35,967 bases of DNA. Origin: JBFHIJ01 sp041596515. Its GTDB lineage: Bacteria; Bacteroidota; Ignavibacteria; Kapaibacteriales; UBA2268. A model generated the notes under the pieces. It had not been told where the DNA came from. It saw only the letters and a program-made list of their open reading frames with translations, and did not search any database. Made by a program: the position numbers and the translations under genes. Numbering within the stretch: the stretch's first letter is position 1; every line of letters begins with the position of its first letter. Shown piece after piece: positions 16,152 through 24,548 of this stretch. The stretch is taken from assembly GCA_041596515.1 (NCBI GenBank), contig JBFHIJ010000030.1:1-35967 (forward strand), read 5' to 3'.

Positions 16152-16170
16152 CAATTCAGGAGCAAGTATA

Positions 16171-17388
16171 ATGAGGAAATTACTTACGCTATTATGCTTT
16201 TTAACAGTAGCCTACTTTGCTCAGGCTGATGATTTCAACTACAAAGCGCGCATCACATCCGGTCTTTTTTCAGGGTCTCAATTTTATAATAGGCAAAACC
16301 TTGAAGACAGACTTATCAATCCTAACGAAGACGCATATCGATGGTATAACCGAGTTTCTTTAAACAGTTCGTATAGTAACTTTTCTGTTAAATTTAATGC
16401 TATTCGAAGCGATTATATTGATTTTGACGGTGTGAAACCTTACTTCCCGATTAGAGAAGTAAATGAGACTAAAATGTACCAAGCTTATGCTCAATACAAG
16501 TTTGACAACGGGAAAGTCAAGCTTGGCAGAGTAATGCCTTTTTCACGTTGGTTTTTCAGCTCAGTTGATGGTGGTATGATTGATTACCAATTTAACTCCA
16601 AATTGTCATTCAATGCTTTTGCAGGAAATGATGTAGATTATGGTTTTTTTGTTGATGATAACGATAGGAAGACAGTAGCCTACACAGAAGTTGCTTATAG
16701 AGATTCTGATTATGGTGGAAAAGTTAAGTATTTATATGCCAATGAAGAATCAAAAATGGGTACTGATTTGTATTACAGATTTAGTAAAGTTCGCACTGCT
16801 GCTAACATTGGTTATGATGCTACAAATTCCAGATTATTTGATGCAGGTCTAGGGCTTTATGCATACCTGACTCCGGAATTTAATGTTTCTGCTAATTACT
16901 TAAGAACTATTCCTATTAGTTGGAGTTATAAATATTACTCAGAATACATTGATAGAGTACAGCTCGGTTTAAGCTACAAATTGGGCAAAGATTTTACTGT
17001 ATCATTGAAGCAGATGTTAGGCATGGCAGACGGTAATACCAATTATTTAACTTATGCGTATTTAACGTATAAATATTTTTATTTTGGAATCAATTATCTG
17101 TCAGGCGATATGGAAGCAGAGAGATTTGCATTGTCATTGGGCGGACATTATTCTCCAATGGACGATCTCATGCTACAAGCTGGGATTGCATCGGTGGATC
17201 ACATGTTTGATAATATTTATTATGAAGATGAGCAAACTTATTCTTCTTATATGAAAGTCAGATATAGAGCGTTAGATTATTTAAATCTTTCAGCTTATGC
17301 AAATTACTATCACCAAAATACTATGTTTAACAGCAAATGGCGAGGTGGTTTAACTGCACAACTAATTCTATCCGGAGGTGGAAAATGA
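16171..17388 (+). CDS. Outer-membrane beta-barrel, putative porin of an electron conduit
   Basis: The 405-residue protein has a signal peptide (MRKLLTLLCFLTVAYFAQA, then DDF). The mature part is a series of short amphipathic strands with alternating aromatic residues, such as KMYQAYAQYKFDN, GKVKYLYA and YKYFYFGINYLS, and no hydrophobic helix. Length suggests about 16-18 strands, smaller than MtrB. It has no CXXCH and ends in LILSGGGK, lacking the usual terminal Phe. I infer a porin that sheaths or couples cytochromes across the outer membrane, because a hexaheme lipoprotein precedes it and its TGA overlaps the ATG of the 12-heme cytochrome (ATGA). The ATG at 16171 follows CAGGAG; 28 upstream codons are rejected. 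No specific family was recognised. Confidence 0.75.
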   Translation: MRKLLTLLCFLTVAYFAQADDFNYKARITSGLFSGSQFYNRQNLEDRLINPNEDAYRWYNRVSLNSSYSNFSVKFNAIRSDYIDFDGVKPYFPIREVNETKMYQAYAQYKFDNGKVKLGRVMPFSRWFFSSVDGGMIDYQFNSKLSFNAFAGNDVDYGFFVDDNDRKTVAYTEVAYRDSDYGGKVKYLYANEESKMGTDLYYRFSKVRTAANIGYDATNSRLFDAGLGLYAYLTPEFNVSANYLRTIPISWSYKYYSEYIDRVQLGLSYKLGKDFTVSLKQMLGMADGNTNYLTYAYLTYKYFYFGINYLSGDMEAERFALSLGGHYSPMDDLMLQAGIASVDHMFDNIYYEDEQTYSSYMKVRYRALDYLNLSAYANYYHQNTMFNSKWRGGLTAQLILSGGGK

Positions 17389-18287
17389 AATTAATTCAAA
17401 TAATCATTAGCACAGCCGCATTATTATCAGTTGTTTTATTTGGGATTTATAATTCAAATATCAACGCTGATGACAAAGTTAAGAATTGGGAGTCTGATTT
17501 GATATTTTCACATACAAAACATGTGCTTGAAAATGAATTAGATTGTGAAACTTGCCATGCTGGTGCAAGTGATTCGGAAGTAGGTACTGATGATTTACTT
17601 CCTAAAGAAGAAACTTGTATCGCATGTCACGAAAAAACTGAAGAGTCTTGTGTTATGTGTCATACTAACCCAAAAAATCCAACAGTTATGCCTAGAGTTA
17701 CTGACTATTCCAAAAAGTTTAGTCACAAAAAACATATTGATAGTGGCGCTGACTGCAATTCTTGTCACACAGATATTATCAAAAAAACTAAAGTTGCTAA
17801 ACCGGACTTGCCAGACATGGATGCTTGTATGACTTGTCACGAAACTCCGGCGGAAATTAAAGAGTGTTACATTTGTCATGATCAAGACTATAATTTAGTT
17901 CCTACAGATCATACTGAACTTTGGCTTGATAATCACTCTACTTTCGTAGAGGCCGAAGGTAATAAATGCCAAACTTGCCACCAAGAGCAGTACTGCATAG
18001 ATTGCCACTCCGGCGAAAACCTATTTAACAATTCGCATCCTCCTCATTTTATGGCTACACACTCAATGAGCTATTTAATGAGAGAGTCAAACTGCCAATC
18101 ATGTCACGAAGGTTTAGAATCGTGTCGCGAGTGTCATATGGAGATTAATTATATTATTCCACCCGATCACTTGCCTTCTACTTGGATAGGAGAGCATATG
18201 TTCTCAGGAAAAATCAACGCAGATAAATGTGTTGTTTGCCACGAACGAAATGAACCACGATGCATGGATTGTCACGAAAAGAATTAA
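17385..18287 (+). CDS. 12-heme periplasmic c-type cytochrome
   Basis: The 300-residue protein has a signal peptide (about residues 1-28) without a lipobox, then twelve CXXCH motifs, about one heme per 23 residues of mature protein. Two units of the form FSHxxH...DCxxCH (starting at IFSHTKH and KFSHKKH) look like cytochrome c7/c3 repeats. The C-terminal half has the order CQTCH, CIDCH, CQSCH, CRECH, CVVCH, CMDCH, with intervening HPPHF, PPDH and GEHMF histidines as likely distal ligands. It should be a compact heme wire that docks to the beta-barrel in the periplasm, as in Geobacter porin-cytochrome complexes. Its ATG overlaps the barrel TGA and has GGAGG at 17374-17378. A strong terminator follows. 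Confidence 0.92.
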   Translation: MKLIQIIISTAALLSVVLFGIYNSNINADDKVKNWESDLIFSHTKHVLENELDCETCHAGASDSEVGTDDLLPKEETCIACHEKTEESCVMCHTNPKNPTVMPRVTDYSKKFSHKKHIDSGADCNSCHTDIIKKTKVAKPDLPDMDACMTCHETPAEIKECYICHDQDYNLVPTDHTELWLDNHSTFVEAEGNKCQTCHQEQYCIDCHSGENLFNNSHPPHFMATHSMSYLMRESNCQSCHEGLESCRECHMEINYIIPPDHLPSTWIGEHMFSGKINADKCVVCHERNEPRCMDCHEKN

Positions 18288-18291
18288 ACAT

Positions 18292-18320
18292 AATAGGCGG
18301 CTTCGGTTGCCTATTTTTTT
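18292..18320 (+). terminator. Strong terminator with UUCG tetraloop
   Basis: AATAGGC (18292-18298) pairs with GCCTATT (18309-18315); two G-T pairs and a C-G pair close a TTCG tetraloop (18302-18305). A run of T residues (18314-18321) follows. It ends the plus-strand cytochrome/porin operon. Confidence 0.85.
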
Positions 18321-18384
18321 TATTCCTATTTTAATTATATTTGAATAATATCAAAAATAAAGATTATTATTATTAAAATAAGCT

Positions 18385-18392
18385 TACCTTTG
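18385..18392 (+). promoter_or_regulatory. Candidate -7 box of the acetyltransferase operon
   Basis: TACCTTTG matches the Bacteroidota TAnnTTTG consensus and lies 48 nt upstream of the GNAT ATG, just after the terminator of the cytochrome operon. No -33 TTTG was found at the right distance, so support is partial. Confidence 0.35.
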
Positions 18393-18440
18393 TATCGTTA
18401 TATGCTATGATTTGTTTTTTTATAATAAATAGAGGATTCT

Positions 18441-18896
18441 ATGTTTATTCAAGAGATTTATTCTCAAGATGACTTTAACGATGACCTGCGACGTGATGAT
18501 TTTATTCAATTCTTGTTTCAACATTTAGACAAATTTGGCGACCCAAAAGAAGATATTTCAAAATGTCTTGATTATGCTTTCGGTATTAACGGAGGTCAGG
18601 GTGGCTTTGCATTGGCTGCGATTAATGATGGAAAAATTGTAGGCGGTTTGATACTGAATAAAACTGGTATGTCCGGTTACATTCCTGAAAATATTTTGGT
18701 CTATATAGCAGTGGACGCAAGCCAGAGAGGTCAAGGCATCGGTGGTAAGTTGTGCCGCAAATGCATTGACTTGGCAGATGGTGATGTAAAACTGCACGTA
18801 GAGTATGACAACCCTGCAAAAAGACTTTATGAAAGACTAGGCTTTGTAAACAAATATGCCGAAATGAGGTTTAAGAAAACGTCAGAGGATAAATAA
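18441..18896 (+). CDS. GNAT-family N-acetyltransferase
   Basis: The 151-residue protein has the GNAT fold: strand ALAAINDGKIVGGLIL (57-72), strand ILVYIAVDASQ (85-95), and the acetyl-CoA pyrophosphate loop RGQGIGG at 96-102 followed by helix KLCRKCIDLA. The late segment NPAKRLYERLGFVNK is the typical product-side Tyr-containing motif (YERLGF). The acceptor is not predictable; AGIGG-type GNATs acetylate amino acids, peptides or small amines. The ATG is preceded by AGAGGA. The next gene, a PLP racemase-like enzyme, starts 2 nt after the stop codon, so the two may act on the same amino acid. Confidence 0.88.
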   Translation: MFIQEIYSQDDFNDDLRRDDFIQFLFQHLDKFGDPKEDISKCLDYAFGINGGQGGFALAAINDGKIVGGLILNKTGMSGYIPENILVYIAVDASQRGQGIGGKLCRKCIDLADGDVKLHVEYDNPAKRLYERLGFVNKYAEMRFKKTSEDK

Positions 18897-18897
18897 A

Positions 18898-19998
18898 ATG
18901 GCTGAATTAGTAATTAAGCCTTCAAAGATAATCTCAAACATAAATAAAATATCTGAAATATTAGAAAAAGATAATATACAATGGTCTCTTATCACAAAAA
19001 TGCTTTCCGGTAATGAAACTGTTTTGAAAGCAATACTCGAGTCTGATGCGATTCACAGATTGCATTCTATTGGTGATTCAAGATTGACAGGGATTAAAGT
19101 AATAAAGAAGATTAACCCTAACATAAAGACAATTTATATAAAACCTCCTGCTCCAAATTTAGCTAATCAAATAGTAGAATATTGCGATGTTTCTCTTAAC
19201 TCTTCGCTGCACACTATCAAAGAGCTAAACAAGGCAGCAAAAACAGCAGGAATCGTACACCAAATTATTATAATGCTTGAACTCGGTGAGCTTCGTGAAG
19301 GTATCCTTAGGGAGAACGTAGAAAGTTTTTATAAAGAAGCTTTTGAATTAAGCAATATAGAAGTTATTGGAATTGGTACAAATCTTGGCTGTTTATATGG
19401 AGTAGAACCTACTTATGACAAGTTAGTTCAACTTTCCTTGTATAAGCAGGTATTGGAATCAAAATTCGGGAAAAAATTGACAATGGTTTCCGGTGGTAGT
19501 TCTATAACACTTCCATTGGTAACTCGTAAGAAAATACCACCTTTGGTAAACCATTTTAGAATTGGAGAAGCTGCATTTATGGGGCTTACACCTCTTACAG
19601 GTAAGAAGTTTTCCAATCTTTCTACTGATGTATTTTCTTATGAAACTAATATCCTTGAATTAGAAGAAAAAGCATATATACCTGATGGGATTATCGGGGA
19701 TGCAAATATAGGACACTCTTCAGAATATGATCAATATTCTGCTACGGATAAATCTTATAAAGCTATTCTTGATTTTGGTATTATGGATGTAGATGTTAAT
19801 GAAATATTTCCTAAAGATAAAAATGTGAAATTTATTGGTACTACTTCTGATTTAACGGTTTATGATATAGGGCCCAATCTAAATAAAAGCAGCAGATTTA
19901 AGTATAGGGTTGGAAATAAAATAATGTTTTCACTTTCCTATATGGGTGCCGCGAGACTTATGAATTCTAAGTTTGTTGATAAAAAAGTACTGGCTTAA
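18898..19998 (+). CDS. PLP-dependent alanine/ornithine-racemase-family enzyme
   Basis: The 366-residue protein is a fold-III PLP enzyme. The PLP lysine is Lys34 in WSLITKMLSGN, which matches the TK-x-x-x-G-N/D form of the alanine/ornithine racemase branch rather than the KANAYGHG of Alr. Later motifs are IIMLELGELREGI (substrate loop), NLGCLYGVEPT, MVSGGSSITLP (phosphate site, Ser-rich) and NHFRIGEAAFMG. Family members racemise ornithine or other amino acids, or act in YhfX-like pathways; the substrate here is unknown. It is 2 nt downstream of the GNAT gene, and the pair ends at a bidirectional terminator. Confidence 0.82.
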   Translation: MAELVIKPSKIISNINKISEILEKDNIQWSLITKMLSGNETVLKAILESDAIHRLHSIGDSRLTGIKVIKKINPNIKTIYIKPPAPNLANQIVEYCDVSLNSSLHTIKELNKAAKTAGIVHQIIIMLELGELREGILRENVESFYKEAFELSNIEVIGIGTNLGCLYGVEPTYDKLVQLSLYKQVLESKFGKKLTMVSGGSSITLPLVTRKKIPPLVNHFRIGEAAFMGLTPLTGKKFSNLSTDVFSYETNILELEEKAYIPDGIIGDANIGHSSEYDQYSATDKSYKAILDFGIMDVDVNEIFPKDKNVKFIGTTSDLTVYDIGPNLNKSSRFKYRVGNKIMFSLSYMGAARLMNSKFVDKKVLA

Positions 19999-20008
19999 TC
20001 TATTAATT

Positions 20009-20048
20009 AAAGAAGAGACGATGTGAATAATAGTATCGTCTCTTCTTT
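20009..20048. terminator. Bidirectional terminator, 14-bp perfect stem
   Basis: The stem 20009-20022 (AAAGAAGAGACGAT) is fully complementary to 20035-20048, with a 12-nt loop. It has A-rich and T-rich flanks on opposite sides and lies between the convergent racemase and TonB receptor genes, so it can terminate both. Confidence 0.88.
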
Positions 20049-20056
20049 TTTACTAT

Positions 20057-22261
20057 CTATTCAAATAATGTAATTCGTGTCCCTGCGTAAATTTTAGTCC
20101 CATTTATAGGTCCCCATACTATTGAACTGTCAAAACCTTCTCCAAATGGATTGTTAAATCCTAAGATTGGATTAGATTGGGTATAGCCTGTAAGATTTTC
20201 GCCTCCTACATACAGCTCAAATCCGCTAAAAGATTTGGTAACCTGAGCGTTAATAGTTAAGAAATCCGGAGAGTAAGTATCGTCACCAAAAGATTTTGGT
20301 AATCTACTTCTGCCGTTATACGACAAAGTCAAATCAAAATCAAAACCCTTATCACCTGTAGTATAAGCTAAGTTTACAAATGCTTTATGCCTTTTGGATA
20401 ATGGTTTATCTATAAAGTCATTTTCCAATTTATATTTGACATCATTAAGTCGGTATGCTAAAATCATATCAAAGCCATTAAAAAGCTCCATAGAAATATC
20501 AATTTGAAAACTGTTAGAGTAGGAGTTGTTATTCAAATTTTGTACATAGGCAATATTGGGATTTCTATCCAGATCAACTACTATTTGATTTTGAAACTTG
20601 GTATAATAATACTCAGCATTTAAAGTAAAATAGTAGTCAAACAGCTCAATTTCACCTGTGAAATGTAAACCAAAGTTGATAGCCTCTTCCGCTCTATTAT
20701 TGTCTTCAAACACAAATACACGACTACTAGCCAAAAGAGCAGGATATTCAGAAAATACATGTGCTAATCTATATCCTTTTCCTAGAGAAGCTCTAATTGA
20801 ATAATAATCAGCAAAATCATATTTAACATGCACTCTTGGAGAGAGGAATGTACGATTTGTATTATCACTATTTACAAAATCAGCTCTGATACCAGTAATT
20901 AGTTGTAGAGATGGAGCTAACTGCGAAGTATATTCTGCAAATAATCCGGGGATTATGTCATTAGAATTAAAATTTACACCTGACATATACTCATTATAAT
21001 TGTCAGCTATTAGATTTAGGCCTAATTGCAGCTTATCCGGTTTGTTGTTTTCATTTGAAGTACTAAGTTGAGCATCGAAGAAAATACTTGCATTGTATGT
21101 ATTCTGTTTAGCATCATAATCTCTTTTCCCAAAAAAAGATTCTTGATTATGGTAAGTATAGTTATGAATCATAGCCACACTCATATAGTTAGGAGTATCA
21201 AAAACATAACCTGCTTTTTGAAATACATCTATCTTTTCAGTTTTAATATCAATCCCGTAAAGCTCATTAGTATTATCATCAGAAAATCCAATTTGACCTG
21301 CCTTACGGTCATCGTATAAGGCTTGTATGCCAAATTGAGTACCAAAGCCTCCGTCAAAGTATTTCCACCTGTTTAAGACGTTAAATTGCTTAGTTAGTGG
21401 CATATCCAAAAACGAATCTGCATTATTATCATGTTCTGAGTTTGAATAATTACCATGCAGAAAGAGAGCGGTGCTAAGATTGTCAGACAGTTTTATAGCA
21501 TTAATCAAATTGCCTTCCATCATGCCGAAGTTATTTAAATAATAGTTAGCAAAGACAGGTGGAGAATTATCAGGTTTTTTGTACTCTACATTTATCTGAC
21601 CTGTGATGGATTCAAAACCAGTAGCTACAGTAGAGGCTCCCTTTGAAATTTGGATACTTTCCATCCATGATCCCGGAATATAATTTAATCCAAAAGTGCT
21701 TGCAAGCCCTCTTACGCTCGGTACTTTTTCAATCATGATTTGCGTATATTTGCCTGCAAGCCCTAAGAGTTCAATTTGTTTGGCACCTGTTACAGCATCA
21801 GTTTGATGCACATCCACAGAGGCATTTGTCTCAAAACTCTCAGCCAGATTGCAACACGCTGCCTTAACTAAGCCCTGACTTGTTATAGTTTCTTTATGTG
21901 CTATTGAGCTTTTATCTATCTGGTTCGCATTTTTACGGGCAGAAACTACAACAGTTTCTATTTCAGAGTTTTGCACCAGTTCTATGTTATAGTTGGTTAT
22001 TGCAGAAGTAATAAAAATTTCTTTTTTGTCAAATCCGACATAGCTTACTACCAGAGTGTCACTATCTGAGGCTCTTTCGAGATTATAATGTCCGGATTTA
22101 TCTGATTTAGTACCGATTTTAGTATTTTTCCAATAAATATTGGCACTAACTAAAGTGTCTATTTCTCCGATTGAATTTTTGCCTGTAATGATACCAGAAA
22201 TAGGTTTAGCATTAGTATATACTACGCTAAATAAAAATAGAAAAAGGAATATTCTAAGCAT
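20057..22261 (-). CDS. TonB-dependent outer-membrane receptor, probably metal-related
   Basis: The 734-residue receptor has a signal peptide, then a carboxypeptidase-regulatory-like Ig domain (about 20-98, KPISGIITG... to YNIELVQNS), a plug domain (about 103-230) and a 22-strand barrel to the end (TRITLFE, terminal region typical of outer-membrane proteins). In the plug, Cys136-Cys137 (VKAACCNLAESFE) and the segments DAVTGAKQIELLGLAG and GFESITGQINVEYKKP are visible. I recognise this CC-bearing subtype as common in Bacteroidota beside small Cys-rich proteins, often with copper or other metal genes. It follows such a gene by about 50 nt. The ligand is not determined. Confidence 0.9.
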   Translation of the reverse strand: MLRIFLFLFLFSVVYTNAKPISGIITGKNSIGEIDTLVSANIYWKNTKIGTKSDKSGHYNLERASDSDTLVVSYVGFDKKEIFITSAITNYNIELVQNSEIETVVVSARKNANQIDKSSIAHKETITSQGLVKAACCNLAESFETNASVDVHQTDAVTGAKQIELLGLAGKYTQIMIEKVPSVRGLASTFGLNYIPGSWMESIQISKGASTVATGFESITGQINVEYKKPDNSPPVFANYYLNNFGMMEGNLINAIKLSDNLSTALFLHGNYSNSEHDNNADSFLDMPLTKQFNVLNRWKYFDGGFGTQFGIQALYDDRKAGQIGFSDDNTNELYGIDIKTEKIDVFQKAGYVFDTPNYMSVAMIHNYTYHNQESFFGKRDYDAKQNTYNASIFFDAQLSTSNENNKPDKLQLGLNLIADNYNEYMSGVNFNSNDIIPGLFAEYTSQLAPSLQLITGIRADFVNSDNTNRTFLSPRVHVKYDFADYYSIRASLGKGYRLAHVFSEYPALLASSRVFVFEDNNRAEEAINFGLHFTGEIELFDYYFTLNAEYYYTKFQNQIVVDLDRNPNIAYVQNLNNNSYSNSFQIDISMELFNGFDMILAYRLNDVKYKLENDFIDKPLSKRHKAFVNLAYTTGDKGFDFDLTLSYNGRSRLPKSFGDDTYSPDFLTINAQVTKSFSGFELYVGGENLTGYTQSNPILGFNNPFGEGFDSSIVWGPINGTKIYAGTRITLFE

Positions 22262-22313
22262 AATAATATTCTCTAAAAATAATGGAACATACTACCAATT
22301 TAATAAATATAAA

Positions 22314-22805
22314 TCAGCAGTATTGGTCATCATCATCTTGAGAAATAATGAGCTTAGTAAAAGCAATTTGTGAAATGATTTCTTTAGGAGGGGGCAGATT
22401 AATAGAATAATCTTTAGCAAGAGTTTCGTTTTTGAGAATGTTGTGAATACTATTAAATAGAGTCATTCTTAAAAATGTAATGGGAATATTGAAATGAGTT
22501 GAAACATTTAAAGATTGTAAATCTATTCGGTTTTCTATATATATAACATTTGTTGCACAGCAATTATCTTCCATTGATATATCAAAATATTCTTGAGAAC
22601 TTTCATTGCAACAGGAATTTATGGAGCTACTTTCCAGTTCTAAGTCAAGATTGCAACAATCCACAGAGCACTTATGTTCAGTAGTAGTAATTTCAAATAC
22701 TTTTTTTGTGTTGCACTTATGAGTATAAGCAAAGAAATGCAGATTAGTAGCTGAAACTGCTATAATCAGTATTAAGGGAATCAATATTTGTGGTATTTTA
22801 CTCAT
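22314..22805 (-). CDS. Small Cys-rich membrane-anchored protein (HYC_CC_PP-like)
   Basis: The 163-residue product starts with a signal or anchor segment (MSKIPQILIPLILIIAV), then HFFAYTHKCNTKK, a run of paired cysteines (VDCCN, NSCCNE, DNCCA) and a late NLPPPKE. This His-Cys / Cys-Cys / Pro-Pro arrangement matches what I know as the HYC_CC_PP family, small envelope proteins encoded next to TonB receptors. It ends SQDDDDQYC. A periplasmic metal-binding role that feeds or senses the receptor is inference. The frame extends upstream to a TTG; the ATG at 22805 is preferred although no Shine-Dalgarno is visible, so the start is uncertain. Confidence 0.65.
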   Translation of the reverse strand: MSKIPQILIPLILIIAVSATNLHFFAYTHKCNTKKVFEITTTEHKCSVDCCNLDLELESSSINSCCNESSQEYFDISMEDNCCATNVIYIENRIDLQSLNVSTHFNIPITFLRMTLFNSIHNILKNETLAKDYSINLPPPKEIISQIAFTKLIISQDDDDQYC

Positions 22806-22975
22806 GTAATTGAATATACGAAACAAAGTTGATATTGTTATAAAAGTTACAAACAAAATGGTATCATAAATAATAATTGTTATGACAAAAATCCTTGAAA
22901 AGATTAATTTTTAAAGTTGCTCATTTTGAATTAGTTGTATAATATAAAATTTGACATTCGAAATTTAGGGAAATT

Positions 22976-24370
22976 ATGGCAACAAAGGGTAAAATAGGAA
23001 CATTATTAACAATATGCTTTAGCTCATTTATTTTTCCGTTTATGGTTTCGGCACTTGCAGTAGCTTTACCGGAAATAGGTAAAGACTTTAGTATCAGTCC
23101 CGGTGGATTAGGACTTGTAGAAACCAGCTATTTGATTGGATCATTTCTGATGATAATTCCAATTGGTAAGGTTGCAGATAAAATTGGTTTGGGGCGAATA
23201 TTTTTAATAGGTGTTGGTACAAATATTATATTTATGATAGCAGTTGGCCTATCACCGAGTTACGAAATACTACTTGTGTGCAGATTTTTCCAAGGAGTAA
23301 GTATGTCATTGCCGATAGCTACCGGCAATGCAATATTAACAAATGAATTTCCCAAAGCAGAGCGTGGAAAGGTCTTAGGTTACAATATAGCATCTGTATA
23401 TATTGGACTTTCTATGGGGCCATATTTTGGAGGTTTGATAGTCGAATATCTGACTTGGCATTTCATTTTGTTTATACTAAGTGGTGTAAGTCTGATTGCT
23501 TTGTTTTTGGCATATAAAAACTTAGATTATCAAAAAAAAGGGGCTGTTCAGGAGCTTGATTTAAAAAGAGCAGTTATGTTTTCAGGTTCAATATTTTTAA
23601 TTTGGATAGGTCTTACACTGTTAAAACAATCAACTTATTTTGTCTTTTTATCTATTTCTGGAGCTTTCATCCTTGTATATACTATTAGACATCAATATAG
23701 AGCAAAAAATGCTATAATCGATGTTCGACTTTTTTGGAACAACAAACATTTTCGTTCAGGCAATGTAGTTAATTATATAAATTATTCTTCTTCGATTGCT
23801 GTTACATATCTATTTAGTTTGTATTTGCAATATGTGCGTGGACTAAGCGCACATGATGCCGGTTTAGTGTTAGTCTTACAACCAATAATGCAGGCTCTAT
23901 TTACACCTATCACAGGAAGACTTTCAGATAAAATAAATCCTGCTATCTTAGTTTTAATTGGTATGATATCATCCATGATTGGGATAATGATATCAGTTAC
24001 ATTGACCGAAGATTCAAATATGTTATGGATTTATAGTCTATTGGTATTTTTTGGTCTAGGGTACGCATTTTTCTCTTCAGCAAATACAAACCAAATGATG
24101 TCCAGTGTAGAAAAACATCAAACCGGAGTAGCATCAAGTATAATCGGAGCACTCAGGACATTAGGAATGCTAACTAGTATTTCTATCGCATCTACGGCAT
24201 TTAATTATTTTATAGGTAAGCAAGAGATGACCGAAGCTCTGACAGGGAACTTTCTGCAAGGAATGCAAGTTTCATTTAGCATTTTTCTGGCTATAAACTT
24301 AATTGGAGTTGTGATTGCATATAGACTACTTAAAATGTCTAATAGAGTTATCTCTGAAAGTAAAATATAA
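22976..24370 (+). CDS. MFS multidrug exporter (DHA2/EmrB-like)
   Basis: The 464-residue protein has about 14 hydrophobic segments, fitting the 14-helix DHA2 drug:H+ antiporter subfamily. Motif A appears as GKVADKIGLGR (64-74) in the loop after helix 2, with Asp68; motif C-like GLSMGPYFGG is in helix 5, the hallmark of exporters. An Arg in ILLVCRFFQG (motif B) lies in helix 4. Substrates cannot be predicted. The ATG is preceded by AGGGA, and a TATAAT is present at about 22942-22947. It has no operon partner: the gene upstream is divergent and a hairpin follows. Confidence 0.9.
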   Translation: MATKGKIGTLLTICFSSFIFPFMVSALAVALPEIGKDFSISPGGLGLVETSYLIGSFLMIIPIGKVADKIGLGRIFLIGVGTNIIFMIAVGLSPSYEILLVCRFFQGVSMSLPIATGNAILTNEFPKAERGKVLGYNIASVYIGLSMGPYFGGLIVEYLTWHFILFILSGVSLIALFLAYKNLDYQKKGAVQELDLKRAVMFSGSIFLIWIGLTLLKQSTYFVFLSISGAFILVYTIRHQYRAKNAIIDVRLFWNNKHFRSGNVVNYINYSSSIAVTYLFSLYLQYVRGLSAHDAGLVLVLQPIMQALFTPITGRLSDKINPAILVLIGMISSMIGIMISVTLTEDSNMLWIYSLLVFFGLGYAFFSSANTNQMMSSVEKHQTGVASSIIGALRTLGMLTSISIASTAFNYFIGKQEMTEALTGNFLQGMQVSFSIFLAINLIGVVIAYRLLKMSNRVISESKI

Positions 24371-24411
24371 AAAATCTTAGAATATTCACAAGACAAATAA
24401 TATTATGCAAC

Positions 24412-24441
24412 AAAAGCCGGAAAATATTTTTAACGGCTTTT
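24412..24441 (+). terminator. Hairpin after the MFS gene
   Basis: AAAAGCCG (24412-24419) pairs with CGGCTTTT (24434-24441) around a 14-nt loop. The final TTTT gives a short U tract. It lies 42 nt after the MFS stop codon and probably ends that transcript. Confidence 0.6.
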
Positions 24442-24508
24442 CGCATTTAGATAAAAACATATTCTATTTTGATGATGCTCGTCGTCTAATGTAGAATAAA
24501 TACGACAA

Positions 24509-24530
24509 ACGCCCTGCAATTGCAGAGCGT
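24509..24530 (-). terminator. Hairpin after the small ribosomal protein gene
   Basis: ACGC-C-CTGCA (24509-24518) pairs with TGCAG-A-GCGT (24521-24530), one mismatch. It lies 18 nt downstream of the stop of the minus-strand 30-residue gene, and on the minus strand is followed by a TTTGTCGTATTTATT tract. Its orientation fits termination of that gene. Confidence 0.5.
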
Positions 24531-24548
24531 CGCACGAAAAAAAGTCAG

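Noticed and set aside
16171..17388. Assignment of the barrel as MtrB/PioB
   Set aside because: It is far shorter than MtrB (28 strands) and shows no N-terminal CXXC motif. It is called a putative conduit porin by context only.
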